This document shows positions 32,283-42,289 of a DNA stretch of 64,000 bases, piece after piece. Under the pieces are notes generated by a model, which saw only the letters and a program-made list of their open reading frames with translations, was not told where the DNA came from and did not search any database. The position numbers and the translations under genes were made by a program. Position 1 is the first letter of the stretch; every line of letters begins with the position of its first letter. This DNA comes from Phymorhynchus buccinoides. Taxonomy: Eukaryota > Mollusca > Gastropoda > Neogastropoda > Raphitomidae. The stretch lies in the NCBI GenBank assembly GCA_017654935.2, contig CM065713.1, positions 22,279,872 to 22,343,871 on the forward strand, in the 5' to 3' direction.

Positions 32283-32905
32283 AAAAAGCGCGAATTCGCA
32301 ATAGTTTGTTGCACGCGGTCTATTTTCACCACGCCAATCATGAGTCACCTCCCCTGGCTTTTCAATAATTTTAATCTGTAAACCAGAATGTTATCTCTGC
32401 ACCATTTCGTAACTTTTTATATCTTTTGGAAAACATTTAAAACTATGTATCCTACTTATACTCATCGAAAGAAGCACCGCATACTCGTCGTGTCTGTTGT
32501 AGTGTCTGTATTACGTATGTTTATTATTTTGTACCTTTAAAATACATCATTTTAAAGAGCGGCCTCAATTTGAAGTGCAGCCTCGATTTGAAGTCATTAA
32601 ATACTTGTAGCGGTGCCATAGCCGATGAGGTTTAACCGAGGCGTGGTCACCGCTACAGCTATCTGTATTAATTTAAAAAATCGGGACTTTACTGGTTTCG
32701 TACTGCCTCCGGGCATTGCCTCCAGTATTGTTCCCACCATATTTGTATTTACAAATGTCCCATATGTGTCTGATTCAGACCAAGAGGACGTAAAACACCA
32801 TTTTCGTCGTCGTCGTCCTCGATTTGAAGTGCGACAATTTTCGACCGACCGACAGACCGACAAAGTGAGTTATAGGTTAGTGGCTTGAGCCACAAACAAA
32901 AAGCA
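32283..32905 (+). repeat. Family E interspersed repeat carrying a family B insertion
   Basis: CGCGAATTCGCAATAGTTTG ... ACCATTTCGTAACTTTTTAT ... GAGTTATAGG ... GGCTTGAGCCACAAAC. At 32600 the unit TTTGAAGT is interrupted by family B (32607-32805) and resumes with TCGATTTGAAGTGCGACAAT. Confidence 0.8.
32607..32805 (-). mobile_element. Family B short retroposon nested in family E
   Basis: GTAGCGGTGCCATAGCCGAT through GAGGACGTAAAACACC, near full length. Confidence 0.8.
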
Positions 32906-33149
32906 ACAACAAATTACTAAACTGTTTTCTTTAACAACCAACGTAGAATGTTCAACGTGTTCAAAATGAATGAATGTTCACTTTTTGTTTTTCTTTCAAA
33001 ATGAACAAAACACACACGCCATAACAAATTCTGGAGAAAGATACAGACGTCACTGTAGATATAATATTAGGTGGGCTACAAGAAGAAAAAGAAGAAAAGC
33101 GAAATAAACAGACAGAAAAACAAGATACGAGACAATTTTTAGTTAGCTC

Positions 33150-33860
33150 AAAGACACACTGACCAACCACGATTAAGTCCCTTGGGGTTTTTTCTGAGTA
33201 GCTGTGACCCACATACAAATTCCCCCAACTTCGAATTGAGGCTGCTGTTTAAAATGATGTTTCGTTTTCAATTTGGAGGCATTTGCATGGCAGGAGTCAA
33301 ACCTGGTTAAAGCAAGATTTCTTACCAGCTATAAGTGGGAACACACGTGAAACCCGTAATTCTGACACGTGATCTGGTGCACCCGAGCCAAACACGAAAC
33401 GTGGTCAAAACACTTCTTTTGGTGCCCTTTTTTAACCATTCGTTAAAAGGCGTGATAACACACCTGAACGACAGAAGACCCGCCATTTCTTGAAGGGGTG
33501 GGGAGGGAGCTATTTCCTTTGTTGTGAGCGAAACTCCTCAGAATCTGGCAAACTGAAACTATAAAATAAAGGCTTGTATTGTGTAAATTTTAAAACAAGC
33601 CCCACATGGCCGAAAGGCCGCAAAACCTTATTTCGTTGAAATTTTGTGCAAGTAATTTGGTCTAATTAAAGCGACTCAGGCGGCCATTAGAAAAGAGACG
33701 GCACATGCCTGGGGCTTTTAAAACGCGTGCAAGTTTGTTTTGTTTTTAAAGTAAAATAGATATTCAAAAGTAGGTGTTTGCAAATCTGGGGTGTGTGCAG
33801 AGCTGGAAACTCTCACCGTTGATGTATGTTACCACTTGTTTATGACTAGTATTACTATGA
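33150..33860. repeat. Dispersed repeat pieces
   Basis: 33150-33420 is the reverse of the 16540 repeat. 33495-33690 is a core fragment of the 23814 foldback element (GCTATTTCCTTTGTTGTGAG), with a family C core CCACATGGCCGAAAGGCC inserted at about 33602-33620. No gene seen. Confidence 0.5.
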
Positions 33861-33863
33861 ATA

Positions 33864-34068
33864 GGGTAAGATGGGGTATGGACGGGTAAGAAGCCCGTGC
33901 CATTTATCTCATGAAATGAAGCAAATTTCAGTCACATTTTGCCCATGAGACGAGTGTCAATGTTTAGCATTCGTCTCATGGACAAATTTGACTGAAATTT
34001 GCTTTATTTCATGAGATAATTGGCATGGGCTTCTTACCCGCCCATGGGCTTTTTACCCCGTCTTCACC
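33864..34068. mobile_element. Foldback MITE, copy 3 (most diverged)
   Basis: The arms are shortened to GGGTAAGATGGGGTATGG at the left, while the right end keeps TTTTTACCCCGTCTTC. The core CCCATGAGACGA palindrome is intact. Confidence 0.8.
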
Positions 34069-34127
34069 TATGTTTTTGTTTTTTGTTGTTGTTTTTATGA
34101 AAGAAGTATATAGCTTGAATGAATAAA

Positions 34128-34320
34128 AAATTGTGTTTTACGTCCTCTCGGTCATAGACCCATATGGAACATTTGTAAATACAAAGACGTTGGGAACAAT
34201 ACTGGGTGCAATGCCCGGAGGCAGTGCAACACCAGTAAAGTCCCGAGTTTTTGACAATATAGATATGTGTAGTGGTAACCACGCCTCGGATAAACCTCAT
34301 CGGCTATGGTACCGCCACAA
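34128..34320 (+). mobile_element. Family B short retroposon
   Basis: GTGTTTTACGTCCTCTCGGT to CATCGGCTATGGTACCGCCAC, ending about 20 bp from the tRNA-Asp gene. Confidence 0.75.
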
Positions 34321-34341
34321 ATAAGTTTTTAAAATAAAATT

Positions 34342-34413
34342 CTCCCCGGCGGGGAATTGAACCCTGGTCTCCCGCGTGACAGGCGGGGATACTGACCACT
34401 ATACTACCGAGGA
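34342..34413 (-). tRNA. tRNA-Asp(GUC)
   Basis: On the minus strand the 72 nt fold as a standard tRNA. The acceptor arm TCCTCGG pairs with CCGGGGA (one G-U pair) plus discriminator G. The D arm contains GTATAGTGGTCAGTAT, the anticodon loop CTGTCAC gives anticodon GTC, and the T arm contains GGTTCAATTCC (box B). The sequence is close to the conserved animal tRNA-Asp. Downstream on the minus strand T-runs (ATTTTATTTT) can terminate Pol III. No CCA is encoded, as expected in eukaryotes. Confidence 0.95.
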
Positions 34414-34633
34414 TCTATGTTTTTGTGTTTTTGTTGTTGTTTTTATCAAAGAAGTATATAGCTTGTTATTTAATACTTGTAACGTTTAAACCTAGAGTGG
34501 AAAAGGCTGTGGTTGGTTCTTTTTGTGAAGATTTTTTGTTGTTTTTGTTGTTGTTGTTTTTGTTGTTGTTGTCATTGTTGTTTATTAAATGCTACTTTCC
34601 ATCTTAACTTTGTATCTGTATTATTATGTTAAT

Positions 34634-35030
34634 AGGAATTGTTCGGAAATAATTCAGGGGAGTAATTTCATGGTGTGTGGGAGTGATCTTGCCTAATTCA
34701 ATCGGTCAACCATCGGATCTCGTAGCCTATCGACTCGTGTGTTTGAGCAGACATAGAGCACTTAGAACACTGTGCGTCATTCTAAACATTTATGTCATTT
34801 ATATTTTTACGTCACATGTTGCAAGTTTTATCAGTTTGTGGCCACTGGCCACCCCTAATTTTTCTAGATAAATGTTCGCAAGTCGCTGACTCGCATCCAG
34901 CGGTTTCAAGCTCCGACGCCATTGTTGCATTGTTGCTATGGTATTTGACCGAGTAATGGAGGTAAGCAACTCTAATTTTCACGAAGTGCTCTCCCCTAGG
35001 GTGTTTTTTCCTCCGAAAATCGTCTATTGG
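34634..35030 (+). repeat. Family D interspersed repeat
   Basis: TTGTTCGGAAATAATTCAGG to TTTTCACGAAGTGCTCTCCC. Confidence 0.75.
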
Positions 35031-35139
35031 CAACAAATCAAGAATATGTTTCAATGGTTGTAGCATGTAGGCGTGCCTGTGTGTTAGTTAATACTGTAGT
35101 AAGTGGCGGCAACGAAATTTAACACAGGATTAATAACGA

Positions 35140-35230
35140 CAGCAGGGTGGAGTTTCTCTAGATAACGCTCGCCGCGCGAATAACGCTTACGCCAAAAGGG
35201 GCCTAAGAAACACCCTAAACGTTTGCTAAG
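35140..35230 (-). repeat. Fragment of the 325-bp TIR element family
   Basis: GAGTTTCTCTAGATAACGCT and CGCCGCGCGAATAACGCTTA match the right ends of 43789-44111 and 63332-63686 in reverse. Confidence 0.65.
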
Positions 35231-35323
35231 GTCAGATAACTCTTTAAGACTTACTCTTCATTTTTTCCCTCTTATAGCTGGTAAGAGAGAGAGAGAGAGA
35301 CGAGAAGCTTACTCTTCATTTTT

Positions 35324-35376
<53 letters not shown>

Positions 35377-35404
35377 GTTGCTATCATAAGGGAGATAAAT
35401 CATA

Positions 35405-35618
35405 GGGGAAGACGGGGTAAAAAGCGCATGGGCGGGTAAGAAGCCCACCCCAATTATCTCATGAAATGAAGCAAATTTCAGTGTCATTTTGCCCATGAGA
35501 CGAGCGTTAATGTCTAGCATTCGTCTCGTGGGCAAATTTGACTGAAATTTTCTTTATTTCATGAGATAATTGGGGTGGGCTTCTTACCCGCCCATGCGCT
35601 TTTTACCCCGTCTTCCCC
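35405..35618. mobile_element. Foldback MITE, copy 4
   Basis: Same family, flanked by TA. It follows a (GA)n tract at 35325-35371. Confidence 0.9.
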
Positions 35619-35619
35619 T

Positions 35620-36465
35620 ACCTCTCTGTCAGTTTGTACAAAGTTTTCGATTTCACTCACGTCTATTTGTGTGCAGAAAATTAAATTTGCACTCTATCAT
35701 GCCATCTAACATGATGGAAAATTAAGAAAGAGCACTCCAAAACACTTGCATTCGCTTAATTTGCTAAAATCGTCCCGTGTTTTTTCACGATAGACTAAAG
35801 AATATTTGCTGTGGCAAGCTTGTTGTTTTGGTCTTCCATTTTTAAAGTTCAAGTCTCGTCACGCGAGATTATAAAAAAAAGCCGGAAGTATTAATATGTC
35901 CCATGATCCTTCAAATCAAATAGTTTGTCGCTCGATAGCAGCCACAAAACGTTTAAGACAAACGTCAGCAAAAGAGATGTTTCTTAGTACCGTTTTTGCC
36001 GATTTGCGCTCACACTACGTAACGTTAACCCTTCTGAAACGGCCCTCAGAACAAAATGAAACGCTCCGATCATTGATTCGTTGCTAGGTGTTGACAGGCT
36101 TGTTTGTTATATAACAGGTTTTGTAGTCTTAAGGGTGCCTGCGAGTAAGTAGCACTGTATTTGAATTCTGCAGAAGAAAAATAAAAGAAGGGAGAGGGGG
36201 GGGGGGGGGGGGGGAGAGAAAGAAAAGAAAGAAAGAAAAACGAAGGAAATAAGAGAAGATGGAGCGGCAATAAATTTCAGGTCTGGTGCGCTAATGACAT
36301 CGAAGACAATTAATTACGTTCGTTCGTTCGTTCGTTCGCTTTCTTGCTTGCTTTGCTTCGCTTTGTTGGGTTGTCTTTCCAGGTCGTAAATCAAGCATGC
36401 AGTTTCCGGACTGAAGGTCTGTTTTGGGAGCAAGTATGCACGCAAACAAACATGCACATAGGTAC
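35620..36465. other. Unassigned DNA, no gene recognised
   Basis: A G18-type run lies at 36196-36213 within a purine-rich stretch, and a (GTTC)n tract at 36318-36338. Nothing else seen. Confidence 0.45.
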
Positions 36466-36979
36466 ATAGGTGATAATATAAGGTTGATATATGACACTAT
36501 AGCGCATGTAGAAGAACATAACTTGCCTGGTCTATTAGTTAACATGCATTTTGAAAAAGCATTTAATTCAGTGAGCTGGGATTTTATGTTTAAGGTGAAA
36601 ATAATGCTTTACGCCCTCTTTGGCCTTTCGGCCATGTGGGGCATTGGGATTTTACTTGGGGATATAAAGAGGGGGGGGAGGGGGGGGGGGGGGGGGGGGG
36701 GGCAGGCAGGAAAATCTTTATTTTTTACTTGTTGTTTAAGGTATTGACAAAATTTGGCTTTGGGGGCAGACATTTGTCAGTGGGGTGAAACATTCTATAA
36801 AAGCATTAAGTTCTTGTAAATCAAATGGCCAGGCTTCTATTTGGTTTGAAATTAAAAGAGGATGCAGACAAGGAGATCCATTTTCACCTTATTTGTTTAT
36901 ATTATGTGTGGAAATCCTTGCTATAATGATAAGAGAAAATGAAAATATTCATGGAATTATGATCAATAATGTTGATTAA
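36466..36979 (+). pseudogene. L1-like LINE reverse transcriptase fragment, split by two insertions
   Basis: 36466-36594 encodes NIRLIYDTIAHVEEHNLPG followed by LLVNMHFEKAFNSVSWDF, matching RT domain motif A of L1/Tx1-type elements (DFEKAFDSVSWDF; the first Asp is replaced by His here). After a 136-bp insertion the frame resumes in shifted form, with KSNGQASIWFEIKRGCRQGD and PFSPYLFILCVEILA, the RT motif around RQGDPLSPYLF. It then stops at the MITE at 36976. Stops and frameshifts show it is dead. Confidence 0.85.
36597..36732 (+). mobile_element. Family C poly-G short retroposon with 10-bp target duplication
   Basis: TGTTTAAGGT occurs at 36587-36596 and again at 36733-36742, flanking the insert within the L1-like RT. 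The insert contains ATGCTTTACGCCCTC, the palindrome GGCCTTTCGGCC, a GGGGATATAAAG block and G-runs over 25 bases, then an A/T-rich end. Related pieces lie at 2625-2680 (minus), about 28423 and about 33602. Confidence 0.75.
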
Positions 36980-37114
36980 CTCCCTTTTACCAAAGTTATT
37001 TTTATGGCACCAATCGCCTAGCAAACTTGAACTTGCGTCTGTATTGTTGTGGCAGCTACTTTCACTTTACTAGGCGACTAGGTGCCATAAATAACTTTGG
37101 TAAAAGGGAGTTAA
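36976..37114. mobile_element. 139-bp MITE with ~34-bp TIRs and TTAA ends
   Basis: Left TTAACTCCCTTTTACCAAAG and right CTTTGGTAAAAGGGAGTTAA are perfect inverted repeats continuing to GGCACC/GGTGCC. TTAA at both ends suggests a piggyBac-type target. It truncates the L1-like fragment. Confidence 0.85.
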
Positions 37115-37661
37115 TTACGAGACGTTCCTTCCCCTGATTCATTTCACTATATCCTCTCTCTTAGCTTCACTATTTCATATTTGTTTAACTGTAGCGACTT
37201 CAATCTTTGCAAGCTGCCTCAATAGCTTATCGTTTGGACATTTGACCACTGAAAAATCAGTCTGTTGATACACTAGTTTATTCTAATATGTGATCCATCA
37301 CCACAACAGGGATAGTAAATGTCAAAGTGGCCATTCTGAAAAAACTAGTCCAGTTAAAAGTTTCAGACAATCCTCTTTCTAATGATACAAGAACCATTCT
37401 TGTTCTTTTTTTGTTCCAGAGTTATGAGCATTTAAAGTTACTGGGGTGAACGTCGGCCATTTTTGAAAAATCACAAAGTGTAGCCTAGCTGGAAGAAAAT
37501 GCAGTAACCTACCTGTCTTAAATCACGTATACAAGTATTCAAAGAGTGTAATAAAGGTTATCCTTTATGAAATTGAAAGATAAGACGATTTTGTTTTAAC
37601 TTTTCAAGCCCTTTGTGAGAAACTATCCCAGCGACTTAATCGTGTCCCTTTCACTGACGAC
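37115..37661. other. AT-rich DNA upstream of GPCR 1
   Basis: Presumed promoter/5' UTR region. No clear TATA box is argued for. TTTTCAAG at about 37598-37605 is a possible but weak splice acceptor. Confidence 0.4.
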
Positions 37662-38744
37662 ATGGTGAATTATATCAAGAGCAACTCCGTGATGACAGCT
37701 GCACATAACGCGGCTTCGTTTACTCACCCGCCTTCCAACATGACCATCGCACAGGAGAGCTCAGACCACTCCACACAGAGCGTGCCAACTTGGCAAGACC
37801 TCAACCAGCGCTATAGAAATGTAGCTTTTCTCATCAGGGACATTGGAGACCCCGCTGTATTTGCTGGGTTTGTCGGAAATCTGATGATCATTCTGATCAT
37901 GCGTCGTCTTCCTGCAACAACTTGTACTGTTTTCTTCAAAGTTCTGGCCGTGTCTGATCAGCTGGTGCTGATCGTCAACCCCTTAGCGCACTGGCTCTAC
38001 AGGGAGTTTGACCTGGTGTATTTCAGCGCAGGTAGCTCGTGGCAGTGCAAGTTTGAAAGACTTCTCTATCATGTAGCACCACCTCTATCGTCCTGGATGC
38101 TGGTGTCACTCACCGTGCTCAGAGCCGCCTCTGTGCTGTGGCCGCTTCGTGTCGGTGCTGTGTGGACCGAGGGAAAGTCACGGGTTACGGCCGGTGTGGT
38201 GATCGTCACTGTCACCGCGATTCATTTGCACTTTTTCACGAAATTCGATATTTGGAAAGGATATTGTAAGTCTGCATCATCAAATAGGTATCTGACTTGG
38301 ACTCGTTTGTTTCAGTTTTATTTCTTACCGTTAATATTGCTAGCGATCGGCAACAGTGTTCTTTTGTGGACACTGGCCAAATCTGTCAGAGCAAATGAAC
38401 GTGTACGTGTATCTGAACCAAAATCCACGCAGGATTCTAGACCACAGAAAGTGTCTTCACTGACTGTCACCTTGACTTTGACGAGTGTTTGTTTTGTCTT
38501 TCTGACAACGCCTGTCACTACGTATTTAGTAATGAATGACCATGGCTATCTTGGTTGGGATGATCCGATACAAAATGGGCAAAGCTTGATTTTTCACGAA
38601 GCTACTCTTGTCCTGTGGCACTCCAACAGTGCTGTCAACTGCTACCTGTATGCTGCGAGTTACAGACAGTTCAGAGCAGAGTTCACAGAGATACTGAGGG
38701 AATTTTCCGGTTTGTGTTGTAAGTCTAAATCATCTAGTTCTTAA
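37662..38744 (+). CDS. Rhodopsin-class GPCR 1, single exon, 360 aa
   Basis: Predicted plasma-membrane receptor, orphan, with an open frame from ATG to TAA. An N-terminal tail of about 60 residues contains one NMT glycosylation site (residue 26). TM1 contains GNLMIILIM (N73), TM2 LAVSDQLVL (D99). Cys129 (SSWQCK) and Cys202 fit the TM3-ECL2 disulfide. The TM3 end reads LRA (153-155) before ASVLWPLR, where DRY or ERY is expected. TM7 reads NSAVNCYLY, so Pro of NPxxY is Cys (N326-Y330). The ends resemble FMRFamide/TRH-receptor-like lophotrochozoan expansions (family knowledge, unverified). A Lys/Arg-rich ICL3 and a short Cys-containing tail (CC at 352-353) that could be palmitoylated are also seen. 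Confidence 0.9.
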   Translation: MVNYIKSNSVMTAAHNAASFTHPPSNMTIAQESSDHSTQSVPTWQDLNQRYRNVAFLIRDIGDPAVFAGFVGNLMIILIMRRLPATTCTVFFKVLAVSDQLVLIVNPLAHWLYREFDLVYFSAGSSWQCKFERLLYHVAPPLSSWMLVSLTVLRAASVLWPLRVGAVWTEGKSRVTAGVVIVTVTAIHLHFFTKFDIWKGYCKSASSNRYLTWTRLFQFYFLPLILLAIGNSVLLWTLAKSVRANERVRVSEPKSTQDSRPQKVSSLTVTLTLTSVCFVFLTTPVTTYLVMNDHGYLGWDDPIQNGQSLIFHEATLVLWHSNSAVNCYLYAASYRQFRAEFTEILREFSGLCCKSKSSSS

Positions 38745-38865
38745 AGCAAACGGTTTGCTTAAATACGTTGTCAGCGTTATATTAGACAAACATTGCAGAG
38801 GGCAAAATGAGGAGGGAAGTTCCCGGGTTTGGTGATGGTGAGATTGACGTCCTTCCCGGGTTTGA

Positions 38866-39015
38866 ATGAAATTCTGCTTAATGTCCTCCGGTCTGGAAGA
38901 CACATATGGAACATTAGTAGATATAAAGATGGTGGAAACTATCCTGGAGGTAATGTCCGGAGGCAATGCACCACCAGTAAAGTCCCGACGTTTTAACAAT
39001 ACAGATATGTTAACA
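38866..39015 (+). mobile_element. Family B short retroposon fragment
   Basis: TTCTGCTTAATGTCCTCCGG, ACACATATGGAACATTAG, GGAGGCAATGCACCACCAG, AAAGTCCCGACGTTTTAACA. Lies just 3' of GPCR 1. Confidence 0.7.
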
Positions 39016-39579
39016 TACATGTCCCGGGTTTGTTCCTTTGTGCCCTTTAATCCCTTTGGCTGCCGTATGACACCACTGATGACGTCATCAGATGAAGAGG
39101 AATAACTCTGATATGCTGGCTTTTGCTCTAACACAGTCAAGAGAGTTATATCCCCAGACCATTTTGCCAGATTGGCTCTATCAGTTGTCTTTTTTATGGC
39201 ATGATTTGCACAATGATTTTTTCTTTAATTTTCTCTCTTAAAACTATCCAGGGTTTAGGCAGGAGTGTCAAACTCAAAGATAACGTTGGTGTGTGTGTGG
39301 TGGTGGTGGTGGTGGTGGGTGGGTGGTATTTCTTTAATGGCGAGTTGACCACCTTTGTGTGTTTTTCTATGTCATATCCCAGCCGCACTGTTTCAGCATT
39401 ATTTGTTGTTGTTACGTTTCAGTTCTTAAAATGCAAAGATAGGAAAGAAAATCGAAGGAGGGGCCGTGGACGAAAGCTGCAGAAATAAACTTAGGCAAAT
39501 GATGGGTATAGGGCATACTATTGTCAAAAGCTATATGGGAATCGTGTCGTGTGCTTCTTCTTTCATTTAACGACCACCA

Positions 39580-40965
39580 TCATCATTGTGACGGTTCTGT
39601 CGTTGGAACTGGGTGACTTCAGTCAGGCAGAAAAGCTGATGGTGTGTTCGCCGCCCGGATGATCGGCCTATATAATTATGGTCGGGATTAATGGGATTAA
39701 GTGGAAATGGGGTCAGGGGAGAGGGAGGGATGAAAGGCAAGGTAGGGCGGGGTAGTGGGGGGAGGATTGAGGGGATGGTGGGGGAAGGGGAGGGGCATTA
39801 CTCAGATCCAGGATTTAAAGCCTTCCACCGAGGCTGATGCTACTGCCTCTGGTGGAAGGGCGTTCTATTCACGGACGGTCCTTGGGAAGAAAGGTTGCTG
39901 TCTGTAGCTGGTTTTGCTGGCGGGGAGGAGATATGTGGACTGATGGGACTGTCTGGTACGCCTTGTCGGTGGGTTGGGAGATGGTTGGTACAGGGTGTTG
40001 ATGGTATGGTGTGTCACCGTGGTGGTATTTATAGAAGGTCGCCAGTCTGTAGGTGCGTCTCCTGTGAACATCTCTTCCACGCTGGATGACTGGCGATGCC
40101 TATTGACCACCCAGTGGGCAGCACAACACTGGACCTTCTCCATCTTGCCAACGTCCTTTGCAGTGTAAGGATCCCATACTGGTGAGGCGTATTCAAGGAT
40201 GGGTCTCACAAGTCACTTGTGCTCCTTTTCTTTGATCTTGACAGAGCCTACCTTTAGATTGCATCGTAGGAAGCCAAGTGTTTTGCTGGCTTTGCTGGTA
40301 GTGTTGGAAGTGTGGGAGTCCCATCTAAGATCGTGTTGTATGGTAACTCCCAGGTGTTTGGTCTCCTCTACCTGTTTCAGATAATTATGGCCATGGAGGT
40401 GGTAGTTTTGAATCAGAGGCTTTCTTTTCCTGGTGATGTTGAGGCTCTGGCATTTGTCAGGATGAAATGACATCATCCATGTGCTTTCCCAGGACGCGAG
40501 TCTATCAATATCTTATTGCAGACTATCATGGTCCTTGGGAGTGTCCACAGTGTTGTGACAGAGCGTGTCATCTGCGAAAAGACGTGCTGTTGAGGACAGG
40601 TTCTTGGGGAGATAGTTAATGTAGAACTGGAATAAGGCTGGGCTGAGCCCCGAGCCTTGGGGCACTCCAGATTCTACGGGAATGGCCTCAGATGTAGCTC
40701 CGTCTACCACTACTCTTTGCTGCCTGTCTGAGAGAAAGTTTTCTATCCACCTATTGACAGATCCGCTGATCCCGTAGTGGCGAAGCTTGTGGATTAGGAG
40801 GGTGTGGGAGACTTTGTCAAAGGCCTTCTCAAAGTCCATCAGTCTGTTTCCTTCTTTCCATGTTGCCTGAGAGCTCATTGACCAGACCTAGCAGTTGGCT
40901 TTTGCAGGATCGGCCTCTCCAAAACCCGTGCTGCTCCTCACTCAGTATGTTATTGGCCTCTGAGA
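39580..40965 (-). pseudogene. CR1/jockey-like non-LTR retrotransposon, 3' half with RT
   Basis: On the minus strand, from 40965 downward, the recognisable blocks are ANNILSEEQHGF (RT start), MDFEKAFDKVSHTLLIHKL, then SGVPQGSGLSPALFQFYIND-like YINYLP and ARLFADDT (RT catalytic FADD), then KCQSLNITRKRKPLI and KHLGVTIQHDLRWDSH (thumb), LGFLRCNLKVGS, and RPILEYASPVWDPYTAKD followed by YLLPASKTSYRQQPFFPRTV (C-terminus). The frame changes two or three times, so it is inactive. It inserted between the two GPCR paralogs. 39580-39870 is probably its 3' UTR. Confidence 0.9.
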
Positions 40966-41135
40966 AAAAAACAATGATCGTGCTGACCACGATATGTTCG
41001 AGAATTTATGTGTAATTTACTTTACGCATACAGATCAGATTAGAACTTATCTTAGCCTATGGACAGCTTTGGTTTCATCGAATGTAATGGTATGAAAGCA
41101 AAGTTGTGATTCTGTTCTGCTTCGTCAATCTCTCA

Positions 41136-41303
41136 GACAGGGACGCCAGTGGCAGGAAGCGCAAAGGCAGCCGCAGGCTGAAGACGCTTCCTACCATTTC
41201 TAAGCTGATCAGTGACCCGTGTCCAGCCACCTTGAAGAATGACAGTGAATGTTGTGACTGGTGGAATGGAGACTACTACATACGATATCGATGGCTGGTA
41301 TGA
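41136..41303 (+). other. Exon-like open frame overlapping the GPCR 2 start
   Basis: After the acceptor-like TCAATCTCTCAG, a frame different from the GPCR runs 55 codons to TGA (41301-41303). It has coding-like G/C third positions, a dibasic GRKRK and RR, and then DSECCDWWNGDYYIRYRW. It is not recognised. It may be an exon of another gene, a 5' UTR frame of GPCR 2, or chance. Confidence 0.3.
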
Positions 41304-42270
41304 TCAACGTCAACCATACATGGATGCAGCACACCTCACCGAAGATATCGGCATTCCACTGTTGTGCGCCTTTGGTCTCGTGGCTAATTTCATGATCATT
41401 CTGATCATGTTCCGTCTTCCTTCTTTCACATCCAGTGTTTTCTTCACGCTTCTTGCCGTATTTGATCAATTGATTTTGTTTTACGCTTTAGACTTCGTCC
41501 TTCCAACGTATATTTATTACGGAAAATATCTACAGGATCAGGGCTCTTGGCAGTGCAAGATGTACTATTTTATGTATCGAATATCAGTCCCTCTGTCGTC
41601 CTGGATGCTGGTGTCACTCACCTTGCTCAGAGCTGCTTCTGTGTTGTGGCCGCTTCGTGTCGGTGCTGCGTGGACGAAGAGAAAGTCCCGAGTTGCAGCT
41701 GGTGCAGTGATCCTCGTTATCAGTGCACTCAATTCTTACCCGCTGTATGCATTTAATATTCATTGGGGACATTGTTATGTACTTTTTTCTGAAATGTACG
41801 GATACTTTGTTTTTATAGTCTTTCCTTGGATACGCCTACTTCAAAACTTTGTCCTACCTTTCCTGTTGTTGGCGGTCAGCAACGCAGTTCTGTTGTGGAT
41901 GCTGGTCAGATCAGTCAGAACAAAGAAACGTCTTTCTGTCCAACAAGCCAGCCAGGATTCCAGAGAAGAGAAAGTGTCCTCACTGACTGTCACCTTGGTT
42001 GCTGCAAGCGTTTGTTATTTCCTCCTGACATCACCGAGTGCTTTGAAACATATGTTGCAGACAACCTTTCGAACGGCAGACCCCATAGAAAATGGACAGT
42101 TTCAAGTGTTTAGCAGAACCACCCAAATCCTGCGGTACGCTAACAGTGGCGTCAACTTCTACCTGTACTGTTTAACTGGCACCAGGTTCAGAGCAGAGTT
42201 CATGAAGCTTGTTACGGAGTTTTGCGCCATACTCTGTAACAGAAAACAACAACAAGAACGTGAGCTCTGA
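41239..42270 (+). CDS. Rhodopsin-class GPCR 2, single exon, 343 aa
   Basis: Tandem paralog of the receptor at 37662. The stretch PLSSWMLVSLT and LRAASVLWPLRVGA (about residues 118-143) is nearly identical between them. N50 (TM1), D76 (TM2), Cys106 and Cys179 (disulfide) are present. DRY is again replaced by LRA (130-132) and NPxxY by NFYLY (306-310), so the altered motifs are shared and likely ancestral. An in-frame TGA at 41233 sets the start at or after 41239; Met10 is an alternative start. Stop at 42268-42270. The ligand is unknown; peptides are typical for relatives (inference). Confidence 0.9.
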   Translation: MTVNVVTGGMETTTYDIDGWYDQRQPYMDAAHLTEDIGIPLLCAFGLVANFMIILIMFRLPSFTSSVFFTLLAVFDQLILFYALDFVLPTYIYYGKYLQDQGSWQCKMYYFMYRISVPLSSWMLVSLTLLRAASVLWPLRVGAAWTKRKSRVAAGAVILVISALNSYPLYAFNIHWGHCYVLFSEMYGYFVFIVFPWIRLLQNFVLPFLLLAVSNAVLLWMLVRSVRTKKRLSVQQASQDSREEKVSSLTVTLVAASVCYFLLTSPSALKHMLQTTFRTADPIENGQFQVFSRTTQILRYANSGVNFYLYCLTGTRFRAEFMKLVTEFCAILCNRKQQQEREL

Positions 42271-42289
42271 GTAGTGTTCATCCGTGACA

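Noticed and set aside
31857..32381. Three overlapping ~130-174-codon frames with SVFFVFVFVF runs
   Set aside because: An artefact of a four-copy ~83-bp repeat with TTTTCG runs; all three frames look alike.
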